From Runella defluvii (lineage in GTDB: Bacteria > Bacteroidota > Bacteroidia > Cytophagales > Spirosomataceae): 64,000 nucleotides of DNA. Below are positions 15,214-23,168 of the stretch, piece after piece. The notes under the pieces were generated by a model, which searched no databases, was not told the origin of the DNA, and saw only the letters and a list, made by a program, of their open reading frames with translations. Position 1 is the stretch's first letter, and every line of letters begins with the position of its first letter. A program made the position numbers and the translations under genes. The DNA lies in NCBI RefSeq assembly GCF_014195535.1, contig NZ_JACIBY010000013.1, positions 1 to 64,000 on the forward strand, in the 5' to 3' direction.

Positions 15214-16932
15214 ATGAAAAAAACATCCGTCATTCTCCTGCTTTTTCTAATTGCTTTTAACGGTACTGCTCAAAAAAACAGTTCAAAAGAGCAGCGCCTA
15301 AAGTGGTGGCAAGATGCCAAAATGGGCTTGTTTGTCCACTGGGGACCTGTGTCACTGATTGGAAAAGAAATCAGTTGGTCGCGCAATGGCTACGGTAAAA
15401 GCAAGTACGATTCGTTGTATTTGAGATTTAACCCCAAGCAATTCAACGCCAAAGAATGGGTGAAGTTGGCCCAGGCAGGGGGGATGAAGTACTTGGTTTT
15501 GACGTCAAAGCACCACGACGGTTTTTGCCTTTTTGATACCAAAACCACGTCTTACAATAGCATGAACAGCCCTTTTGGAAGGGATGTTTGCAAAGAACTT
15601 GCCCAAGCGGCCCACGAAGCGGGGATGCCCATTGGCTGGTATTTTTCGGTGGCCGACTGGAAAGACCCCGATTGTCGCAACCCCAAAACCAACGATATTT
15701 TTGCCGATCGGGTGGAGGAACAAGTTCGTGAATTGTTGACCAACTACGGAAAAATTAGCTTGTTATGGATAGATTACGAAGGCTCGCCCAGCCCAATTCA
15801 CCCCAAAAGAGTATTTGATTTGGCGCGTACGTTACAACCCGAAATCATCATTAACAATCGGCTCGAACCTTTCAATCCCGACGAGTCGCACGCTCGGGTA
15901 GGGCCTTACGCCGACTATGCCACGCCCGAAGGTTTTGTGGCAGGCTACGGTGCTGTGCCTTGGGAAACCTGCACCAACATGGGGCATCAGTGGGCGTGGC
16001 GGTTCAATGATACGCCGCGCAGTTTGAAAGAATCACTGCATACGTTACTTCGATGCGTGGGTGGAAACGGCAACCTTTTGTTCAACATCGGCCCCGACAG
16101 TTTGGGCGTTTTTCCACCCAACTTTGTCGCACGGGCAACCGAAATGGGCAATTGGCTAAACAAAAATGCGGAAGCCGTTTACCAAACCAAAGGGGGGATT
16201 TATACGCCGTCAAAAGACTACGTGAGTTCGTACCGAGGAAATAAATTGTATTTGCATGTATTGAACAACACGGGCGATGAAATCAAACTCCCGCCGATGA
16301 CAGCCAACGTCAAAAAAGCCTCTTTATTAGACGGAAGCACTGTTTCATTCGTACAAACGAAAACCGACGTTACCCTGAAACTCCCCCAAAAGGGACGCGA
16401 TTCCATTGCTACCATTGTGACGCTTTTGTTGGATAAACCCGCTTCGCAATTGGGGCAAATTATTCCTTTTACAACCACTCATTCATTGGCGTACGGCAAA
16501 AAGGCAACGGCTTCGAGCGCGTTGGGGGCTTTTTTGCACGACCCCTCGGCAGCTTTTGATGACAACCCTGCCACGCACTGGAAAATGGGGCGACGTACCG
16601 ACGTCGATTTTGAGGCGTATTATGGAAAAGACGTACATTATCAGTCAGAAGCGGCGTTCAATTTATTTCAGAACAAAGGTTGGCTGGAAGTTGATTTGGG
16701 TACTAAACAAACGGTGAAACAGCTTAAAGTGAGTGAAGCGGTGTATCAAAAGTCTCAAATTAAAGGCTTTGAAATTCAGTACGAAAAAGACGGTCAATGG
16801 CTGACGCTGGCGCAGGATGAAAAAATGGGCAATTGGAGCAAAGACATCAGTCCCGTGGTTGCGCAAAAGTTTCGGTTGGTGATTTTAGATTCTCATGGTT
16901 TTGCAGGAATCAAGGAGTTTCAACTGTTTTGA
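15214..16932 (+). CDS. GH29 alpha-L-fucosidase with C-terminal F5/8-type domain (second copy)
   Basis: The 572-residue enzyme has a signal peptide (about 1-20), a GH29 barrel (about 28-335) and a C-terminal discoidin-like region (about 425-572). The barrel carries MGLFVHWGPVSLIGKEISW, TSKHHDGFCLFDT and the predicted nucleophile D187 in LWIDYEGSP. The C-terminal region contains NPATHWKMG and WLEVDLGTKQTVKQL, as in F5/8 type C domains. It is only distantly related to the GH29 at 9705, so the pair probably handles different fucosyl linkages. Convergent with the LacI-type gene across a CGCAGAT repeat. Confidence 0.92.
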   Translation: MKKTSVILLLFLIAFNGTAQKNSSKEQRLKWWQDAKMGLFVHWGPVSLIGKEISWSRNGYGKSKYDSLYLRFNPKQFNAKEWVKLAQAGGMKYLVLTSKHHDGFCLFDTKTTSYNSMNSPFGRDVCKELAQAAHEAGMPIGWYFSVADWKDPDCRNPKTNDIFADRVEEQVRELLTNYGKISLLWIDYEGSPSPIHPKRVFDLARTLQPEIIINNRLEPFNPDESHARVGPYADYATPEGFVAGYGAVPWETCTNMGHQWAWRFNDTPRSLKESLHTLLRCVGGNGNLLFNIGPDSLGVFPPNFVARATEMGNWLNKNAEAVYQTKGGIYTPSKDYVSSYRGNKLYLHVLNNTGDEIKLPPMTANVKKASLLDGSTVSFVQTKTDVTLKLPQKGRDSIATIVTLLLDKPASQLGQIIPFTTTHSLAYGKKATASSALGAFLHDPSAAFDDNPATHWKMGRRTDVDFEAYYGKDVHYQSEAAFNLFQNKGWLEVDLGTKQTVKQLKVSEAVYQKSQIKGFEIQYEKDGQWLTLAQDEKMGNWSKDISPVVAQKFRLVILDSHGFAGIKEFQLF

Positions 16933-16955
16933 AAAGCACATTTTAGAGAACTATG

Positions 16956-17058
16956 TTTTCCCCGCAGACTTTCGCAGATTTTAAAACCGCAGATTTACGC
17001 AGAACTACCATCAGCGCCATTCTGCGAGTTAAATCTGCGCCAATCTGCGGGGGAAAAA
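16956..17058. repeat. CGCAGAT-type intergenic palindromic repeat, copy 3
   Basis: The ends are TTTTCCCCGCAGA and TCTGCGGGGGAAAA, matching copy 1 almost exactly. The interior is again built of CGCAGA and TCTGCG pieces. It fills the convergent gap between the second fucosidase and the LacI-type gene and may act as a two-way terminator. Confidence 0.8.
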
Positions 17059-17061
17059 ACC

Positions 17062-18207
17062 TCAACAATTCACAGAAGACCCGCGCACAACCAACCTAGT
17101 AGGCAACTGATAGGTTTCGATGCGGGGGTTTTCCATTTGTTCCAACAAAATCCGCGCGGCTTGTCGCCCCATCTCCCAAACGGGCTGCTCGACGGTCGTA
17201 AGTGGCGGCTCAATGATGGCCGAAATGGGGTCGTTGCTAAAACCGACAATGCCTAGTTCTTGCGGAATTTTAACGCCACGGCTTTTAGCTACCAACATGA
17301 TTTCGATGGCCGTAGGGTCATTGATGGCAAAAATCGCGTCGGGGGGCTGCGGAAGACTCAACAGGTAATTGGCATAAATCCGCGCTTTTTCTTCGGTCAA
17401 GTCGTAGTGAATAATCAACTCATTGTCCACGGGCAGGCCGTGTTTTTGCAGGGCATCCAAGTAGCCTTTCATCCGTAATCGGCTGACCAACAACGACACG
17501 GGCCCCGCCAAATGCGCAATGCGTCGATAGCCTTGCTGTACCAAATGCTCCACCGCCTGAAACGCTCCCGCATAATCGTCCACGATGACTTGGGGCGTAT
17601 CCAGTTCAGGGCAAACACGGTTAAAAAACACCAAAGGCACTTCTTTCCGAAGCACCGTCCGAAAATGATCCACGTTGTTGGTTTGGGTAGTGACCGACAC
17701 GAGCAAACCGTCCACTCGGCTGTTCATCAAGGCTTTAACATTAGCCACCTCGGTGTCGTACGACTCATCCGATTGGCAAATCATCACATTATATCCTGCT
17801 TTTGACAAAATTTCTTGCGCTCCCATGATGACGGTGGGAAAGAAGTAATGCCGAAATTCTGGCACAAGAATCCCTACGATGTTTGTCCGACTTTTCAGAA
17901 GTGCATTGGCCAAAGGATTAGGCTGATACTCCAATTGTTGGGCCAAATCCAGAATCATTTTGCGCGTTCCTTCGTGTATGTCCGTATGCCCCCGCAGCGC
18001 CCGCGACACCGTCGATTTTGAAATTCCTAACTCATTGGCAATATCAATAATCGTGACTTGATGCCGAGGTTTATTTTTGCGATTTTCGACGGCTTCGGGT
18101 AGCGTAAAATGATAATCGCATGCCTTACAAAAGTAACGTTGCTTTCCCCGCACAATCCCCGATTTTTGAACAAAATCTATTTGTCGGCATTTTGCGCATT
18201 TAATCAT
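17062..18207 (-). CDS. LacI-family repressor with N-terminal zinc ribbon
   Basis: From the ATG at 18207 (AAGAAGT-type ribosome site just upstream) the protein has 381 residues. Residues 1-36 form a zinc ribbon, C4-x2-C7-x19-C27-x2-C30, with the pattern GIVRGKQRYFCKACDYHFT seen in IS1 InsA-type and other transposase ribbons. Residues 51-75 are the LacI helix-turn-helix (IDIANELGISKSTVSRALRG), and the rest is a periplasmic-binding-like sugar sensor. An upstream in-frame start at 18276 would only add a Lys-rich stretch. It is divergent from susC and probably represses the glycan-uptake genes. The ribbon fusion is unusual for LacI proteins. Confidence 0.9.
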   Translation of the reverse strand: MIKCAKCRQIDFVQKSGIVRGKQRYFCKACDYHFTLPEAVENRKNKPRHQVTIIDIANELGISKSTVSRALRGHTDIHEGTRKMILDLAQQLEYQPNPLANALLKSRTNIVGILVPEFRHYFFPTVIMGAQEILSKAGYNVMICQSDESYDTEVANVKALMNSRVDGLLVSVTTQTNNVDHFRTVLRKEVPLVFFNRVCPELDTPQVIVDDYAGAFQAVEHLVQQGYRRIAHLAGPVSLLVSRLRMKGYLDALQKHGLPVDNELIIHYDLTEEKARIYANYLLSLPQPPDAIFAINDPTAIEIMLVAKSRGVKIPQELGIVGFSNDPISAIIEPPLTTVEQPVWEMGRQAARILLEQMENPRIETYQLPTRLVVRGSSVNC

Positions 18208-18499
18208 AACTTCTTGTACTTTTTTAATTTTTTGCTTCTTCTTCCCAAATCTATCTCTGCATCGGGATACTCCCAAACAAAGACGTATAGGTAGTTCAAT
18301 TACTACTATCGCTACCAGTTTCGGGAAAGTTCCCGATAGTTTTTGTGGTTAAAATTCAATTTTTTCTGTTGATTATTTAAAATCACCTCCTAATTTCCCT
18401 CAAAATCGTCATTTCAATAGCTCATAGGGCATTTTGATAGCCGATGATTCAAACCCTTAAAAATTGTATATTTTCAATTTATTAAAACATTCAAATCCT
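18208..18499. promoter_or_regulatory. Divergent regulatory region between the LacI gene and susC
   Basis: Two candidate operators are visible. TCGGGAA-AG-TTCCCGA at 18321-18336 is a perfect 7-bp palindrome with a 2-bp centre, as LacI-type dimers prefer. CATTTCAATAG (18410-18420) and CATTTTGATAG (18430-18440) are near-identical direct repeats exactly 20 bp apart, 60-90 bp upstream of the susC ATG. No clear TAnnTTTG box was found; TATATTTTC near 18466 is the nearest. Confidence 0.5.
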
Positions 18500-21400
18500 A
18501 TGCTGGGAAAATTACGAATATGGTTGCTTGTAGTAGGTCTTGTGACCCATGCTTACGCCCAAGACCTGACCATCAAAGGAAAAATCACCGACAATTCGGG
18601 AGATGGACTTCCAGGAGTAAATGTGACGGTAAAAGGTACGCAGAAAGGAATTGTTTCTGATGCTGAAGGCAAGTACCAACTCAGTGGGGTTCCTACCAAA
18701 GCAACGTTGGTGTTTTCGTTTATTGGTTACCTCAAACAAGAAATTGAGGTAAATAATCGGACTGTGATAGACGTGGTACTTGAAGCCGACGTCAAGTCCA
18801 TCAATGAAGTGGTTGTAGTAGGATATGGTACGCAGCGAAAAATCGAAACTACGGGTTCGATTGCCTCCGTTAAATCTTCGGATTTAGTGCAAACACCCGT
18901 TGCCAACGTGGCACAGGGGCTACAAGCGCGCGTATCGGGGATTCAGATTAACCAAAACTCAGGCTCTCCAGGCGGAAATGTCAGCGTCCGAATTCGCGGT
19001 ACCAACTCCATCAACGGAACTTCTGAACCGCTTTACGTGGTGGACGGAATTCAGATTTCTAACGGTGGAGGTATCAACGACGTGAGTCCGCTTTCGACCA
19101 TCAACCCCAATGATATTGAGAGCGTAGAAGTGTTAAAAGACGCCTCCGCATCGGCTATTTACGGAGCTCGTGCGGCCAACGGCGTGGTACTAATCACCAC
19201 CAAACGGGGTAAAAGCGGTGGAACGCGCGTGACGCTTGATAGCTATTTTGGGGTTCAAAAAGTAACCAAAACGCTGCCCGTGCTCAATGCTGCCGAATTT
19301 GCCCAGCTAGAAAATGAAGTGTTCAAAAATAGCTATTACAAAGACCCTGCGTCGTTGGGGGAAGGTGTCAATTGGCAAAACCTCATTTTCCGTGAAGCGC
19401 CCATTCAAAACCATCAATTATCCATCAATGGCGGTAATGAAAAAACCCAAGTAGCGCTTTCGGCCAATTATTTTGACCAAGATGGAATTATCATCAGTTC
19501 CAATTTCAAACGGTACTCGTATCGACTAAACCTCGACCATAAAATCAGCAATCGCGTCAAAGTCGGGACGAGTATTTTGGGCAGTTATTCGGTCAACTCG
19601 GGGATTCAGACGGGTTCGACCAGCCAAGGTGATGCCGACGTCGTAACGGGTACCATCTTGGGTGCGGCCATCGGTGCACCGCCCACCTTGAAACCTTATC
19701 GCTCCGACGGCAGCATTTTTCCGTTTGGCGAGCAAGAAGACGGGCGGTATCGTGAGGTGACGAATCCGCTTGGACTTGCAGCGGTGTTGAACAAAACCGC
19801 CCTCAAACGGACATTGGTGAATCTTTACGGTGAAGCTACTATTTTGAAAGGATTGACGTATCGGGCATCTTTTAACGTGGATTTACAGAACAATATCAAC
19901 GACCGCTATTCACCGCGTTCAATCGTTAGTTTGAGAGACTTAAACGACAATTCTGGTTCGGGTTCAAAATCCAATAGCAATTTCTTGGGACTCTTGCACG
20001 AAAGCATTTTGACCTATTCGCAAACCATTGCCACAAACCATAGCCTGAAGTTTACGGGAGTTTTTGCCTCGCAAGCCGAGTTTTCTAATGCCAATTCTAT
20101 TAGTGCTTCGGGTTTTCCCAACGACGCTACCCAAAACGAAGCGTTGCAACTCGCCCTCAACCGCACCGTCAGCAGTAGCCGTAGCAAGCAACGTTTGGAC
20201 TCGTACATGGGTCGGGTAAATTATGGCTACAAAGACAAGTATTTCTTGGATTTGACCGCCCGCGTGGATGGTTCAAGCCGCTTTGGAGCCAACAATAAAT
20301 ACGGATTTTTTCCTGCCGTATCAGCCGCTTGGCGCTTGATTGAAGAGCCATTTTTGAAAAGCGCAACTTGGCTTTCTGACCTCAAACTACGGGCAAGCTA
20401 CGGAATCACGGGGAACGCTGGCGGCATTTCGCCGTATCAGTCGCTAAGTACAGTAGCCGCCACGGGAAGCGATTATGTTTTTAACAACGCTTACGTGACG
20501 GGCATCAACCCAACGGGTATTGCTAACCCTGACTTGCGTTGGGAAAAATCAACCCAAGCCAACGTCGGATTGGATGTGAGTATCCTCAACAACCGCTTTA
20601 GCTTGATTGTGGACGTATATGATAAAATCACCCGCGACTTGCTGTATATCAAAACGTTGCCACTTTCTTCGGGTTATGCAAGCATTACGGGAAATTATGC
20701 TTCGTTGGAAAACAAAGGGGTTGAATTTGCGGCCAATGCGCGCATTTTGGACGGGCCACTCAAGTGGAACGTATCGGCCAATTTGACCCGCAATCGCAAC
20801 AAAGTACTCGACCTCGACGGAGGCACCACCACGGAGCGTTTTATCACGAGCTACACTATTTTGAAAGTTGGGGAACCGTTGGGATTAATCAAATCGTATA
20901 TTTTCGACGGCATTAATCAAACGGGCGAAACCATCTTGCCAGGCTACGACGGGCGTTTGGGTGGTCATAAAGTCAAAGACCTCAACGGAGACGGCACCAT
21001 CACTTCTGCCGACCAAACCATTACGGGGAACCCTAATCCCAACTTTATTTTTGGTTTCTCTACCAATTTGTCATTCAAAGGCTTTGATTTGAGCGCTTTC
21101 TTGTCGGGTTCGCAAGGCAACGATATTTACAACCTCAGCCGTTTGTCGTTCGAAAACCCACTCGGACAGCGCAACTTGTTGAAAGGCGTTGTTAATCGCT
21201 GGTCGCCCACCAATCCAAGCAACCAGTACGTCAGTGCTGCGCAAGGAGGACGTTTGCCCGTGAGCAGTTATTACGTAGAAGACGGTTCGTACATTCGTTG
21301 CAAAAATCTTACCCTTGGCTACACGCTTCCTGCCATCAAAGGCGTACAAAATATTCGGGTGTATGTCTCTGGAAATAACTTATTTACCCTTACCAACTAC

Positions 21401-21517
21401 AGTGGGTTTGATCCCGAAGTAAATACGTTTGCGGGTTCTAATACCGTCATTGGTATCGACAACTTTGTGTATCCACAAGCGCGTTCGTTCTTGGGCGGTA
21501 TTCAAGTTACGTTTTAA
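18500..21517 (+). CDS. susC: SusC/RagA-type TonB-dependent outer-membrane receptor
   Basis: From the ATG at 18500 the protein has 1005 residues, the typical SusC length. It has a signal peptide ending THAYAQ, then a carboxypeptidase-like N-terminal extension (ITDNSGDGLPGVNVTVKGT). The plug domain begins with NEVVVVGYGTQRK and contains the SusC signature YVVDGIQIS and DASASAIYGARAANGVVLITT. A 22-strand-type barrel ending in an aromatic-rich C-terminus (LGGIQVTF) completes it. It imports oligosaccharides with its SusD partner, which follows 58 bp later. The TTG at 18464 is an unlikely start. Confidence 0.95.
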   Translation: MLGKLRIWLLVVGLVTHAYAQDLTIKGKITDNSGDGLPGVNVTVKGTQKGIVSDAEGKYQLSGVPTKATLVFSFIGYLKQEIEVNNRTVIDVVLEADVKSINEVVVVGYGTQRKIETTGSIASVKSSDLVQTPVANVAQGLQARVSGIQINQNSGSPGGNVSVRIRGTNSINGTSEPLYVVDGIQISNGGGINDVSPLSTINPNDIESVEVLKDASASAIYGARAANGVVLITTKRGKSGGTRVTLDSYFGVQKVTKTLPVLNAAEFAQLENEVFKNSYYKDPASLGEGVNWQNLIFREAPIQNHQLSINGGNEKTQVALSANYFDQDGIIISSNFKRYSYRLNLDHKISNRVKVGTSILGSYSVNSGIQTGSTSQGDADVVTGTILGAAIGAPPTLKPYRSDGSIFPFGEQEDGRYREVTNPLGLAAVLNKTALKRTLVNLYGEATILKGLTYRASFNVDLQNNINDRYSPRSIVSLRDLNDNSGSGSKSNSNFLGLLHESILTYSQTIATNHSLKFTGVFASQAEFSNANSISASGFPNDATQNEALQLALNRTVSSSRSKQRLDSYMGRVNYGYKDKYFLDLTARVDGSSRFGANNKYGFFPAVSAAWRLIEEPFLKSATWLSDLKLRASYGITGNAGGISPYQSLSTVAATGSDYVFNNAYVTGINPTGIANPDLRWEKSTQANVGLDVSILNNRFSLIVDVYDKITRDLLYIKTLPLSSGYASITGNYASLENKGVEFAANARILDGPLKWNVSANLTRNRNKVLDLDGGTTTERFITSYTILKVGEPLGLIKSYIFDGINQTGETILPGYDGRLGGHKVKDLNGDGTITSADQTITGNPNPNFIFGFSTNLSFKGFDLSAFLSGSQGNDIYNLSRLSFENPLGQRNLLKGVVNRWSPTNPSNQYVSAAQGGRLPVSSYYVEDGSYIRCKNLTLGYTLPAIKGVQNIRVYVSGNNLFTLTNYSGFDPEVNTFAGSNTVIGIDNFVYPQARSFLGGIQVTF

Positions 21518-21575
21518 GCCTACCCCCGATGGGACGCATTTTAGTTCAAATAATAAGAAACTTCGTACAAGACAT

Positions 21576-23060
21576 ATGAAATCAGTAACCAAAAAGCTCT
21601 TCTTTTTACTCCCTCTTTTGGGGCTGGGGAGCTGTAGCTTAGACGAAACCATTTATTCCTCCATCTATACCGAGGCTTTTTATAAAACGGCCGCCGATGC
21701 CGAAAAAGGGCTTGTCGCTGTCTATGACCCTTTGGGTGACATGGGCGTTGGGCCTGCGCTCACCATTGTGTCCGATTTTAGCGCCGACCAGTCGTATCCA
21801 CGGGCGGTAGTAGGTCGCAATACCCTGACGCTTTTTGCTTATGACGCCAATTACACCACCCAACGCACGGCAGGACGTACCAACGAATCGCCACAGCAAA
21901 TTTGGGCGTCGTGTTACGATGGCATCGAAAAAGCCAATTGGATTATCGAAAAAGTGCCCGCAGCGGTCATGGACGAAACCCGCAAAAAACAAATTATTGG
22001 AGAAGCCTATTTTATGCGGGCGTTTTACCACTGGAATTTGGCCAAGAACTTTGGAGACGTTCCTGTCAAAACAAAACCAAGTACATCCGAAGCCGAAGCA
22101 ACCATTCCCAAAAGCGCCAAGGCCGATGTATATAAGCAGATTTACACCGACTTAGACCAAGCCCTCGCCGCAGGACTGCTCTCATATCCTGCTGTGGAAA
22201 AAGGTCGTCCTTCAAAGGAAGTTGTAAACGCCCTGTATGCGAAAGCGGCGCTGTACAACGAAGATTGGCAAAAAGCAATGCAAAAAGCCCAAGAAGTCAT
22301 TAATTCGGGCAAGTACTCACTTATGCCCGATGTACGCGACGTGTATCGTTATGACAAAGAAGATGCGGCGCGGGTTGAAAACATGTGGGCGTTTGAAGTA
22401 GCACCCATTTCACCAGGGCGCGCTCACCAGTTGACGGGTCTTTGTGGCCCTCCAGGCAATGCGGGAGCAGATTACGCTCGCACCTCGTTTGGGTCGATGT
22501 TTGCGTATCAGTCATTCTTTGATTCGTTTGACCCCGCCGATAAGCGTCGCCAATTGCTAGACACAACGTACTTGGATAGAAGCGGTAAAACCGTGCCTCA
22601 ACGCAGCATTACGCCGATTACGACGCAAGGGGTATTAATCAAAAAATACCAAGATCCGAACACCATCGTCGGACAGATACCGAACATTCCGATTTTGCGT
22701 CTGCCCGATATGTACCTGATTGCGGCCGAAGCTGAGGCTCGATTGAACGGAGCAACTGCCGTGGCGTATGGCTTTGTAAACATCATTAGAAAACGCGCAG
22801 GCTTACCTGATTTGAAAGCAGGATTGAGTAAAGATGCGTTCATTGATGCGGTGTTGCAGGAGCGTTCGTGGGAGTTTTTTGCCGAAGGTGATCGCTGGTA
22901 CGACCTAACCCGCACCGACAAATTTATGAATGTCATTCCGAAAGCGGTGAACAACGTCTATCCAACGCGTACGCCAACGGCCAAAAACAAGTATTTCCCA
23001 ATTCCATTAGACGAGATAAATGCCAATCCTAAGTTGGAACAAAACCCCGCTTGGAAGTAG
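21576..23060 (+). CDS. susD: SusD/RagB-type surface glycan-binding lipoprotein
   Basis: From the ATG at 21576 the product has 494 residues. It has a lipoprotein signal with Cys in LLGLGSCSLDET, a helical TPR-like core and the family's C-terminal motif ERSWEFFAEGDRWYDLTRTD. SusD proteins cap the SusC barrel and bind the incoming glycan. An open frame continues 49 codons upstream across the end of susC, but the signal peptide fixes the start. The ligand is not predictable from sequence; the neighbouring fucosidases and GH2/GH9-like genes suggest a fucosylated polysaccharide. Confidence 0.95.
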   Translation: MKSVTKKLFFLLPLLGLGSCSLDETIYSSIYTEAFYKTAADAEKGLVAVYDPLGDMGVGPALTIVSDFSADQSYPRAVVGRNTLTLFAYDANYTTQRTAGRTNESPQQIWASCYDGIEKANWIIEKVPAAVMDETRKKQIIGEAYFMRAFYHWNLAKNFGDVPVKTKPSTSEAEATIPKSAKADVYKQIYTDLDQALAAGLLSYPAVEKGRPSKEVVNALYAKAALYNEDWQKAMQKAQEVINSGKYSLMPDVRDVYRYDKEDAARVENMWAFEVAPISPGRAHQLTGLCGPPGNAGADYARTSFGSMFAYQSFFDSFDPADKRRQLLDTTYLDRSGKTVPQRSITPITTQGVLIKKYQDPNTIVGQIPNIPILRLPDMYLIAAEAEARLNGATAVAYGFVNIIRKRAGLPDLKAGLSKDAFIDAVLQERSWEFFAEGDRWYDLTRTDKFMNVIPKAVNNVYPTRTPTAKNKYFPIPLDEINANPKLEQNPAWK

Positions 23061-23099
23061 TAAGTAGCGAAGCAATTGAAAAAGGGACGTATGGAGTTA

Positions 23100-23152
23100 T
23101 AAATCCGCGTCCATCTGCGTGGATTTAATCTGTGCCATCTGCGGGTAAAATT
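23100..23152. repeat. CGCAGAT-type intergenic repeat, partial copy 4
   Basis: This is a shortened copy with AAATCCGCGTCCATCTGCG at its left and CCATCTGCGGGTAAAA at its right. It carries the same TCTGCG core as copies 1-3 but has no matching left terminus. It lies between susD and the GH9-like gene. Confidence 0.6.
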
Positions 23153-23168
23153 TAAAGCAACATTAAAA

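Noticed and set aside
18208-18276. N-terminal extension of the LacI protein from the upstream ATG
   Set aside because: The extra 23 residues are Lys-rich and unlike the ribbon domain; the ATG at 18207 has a better ribosome site.
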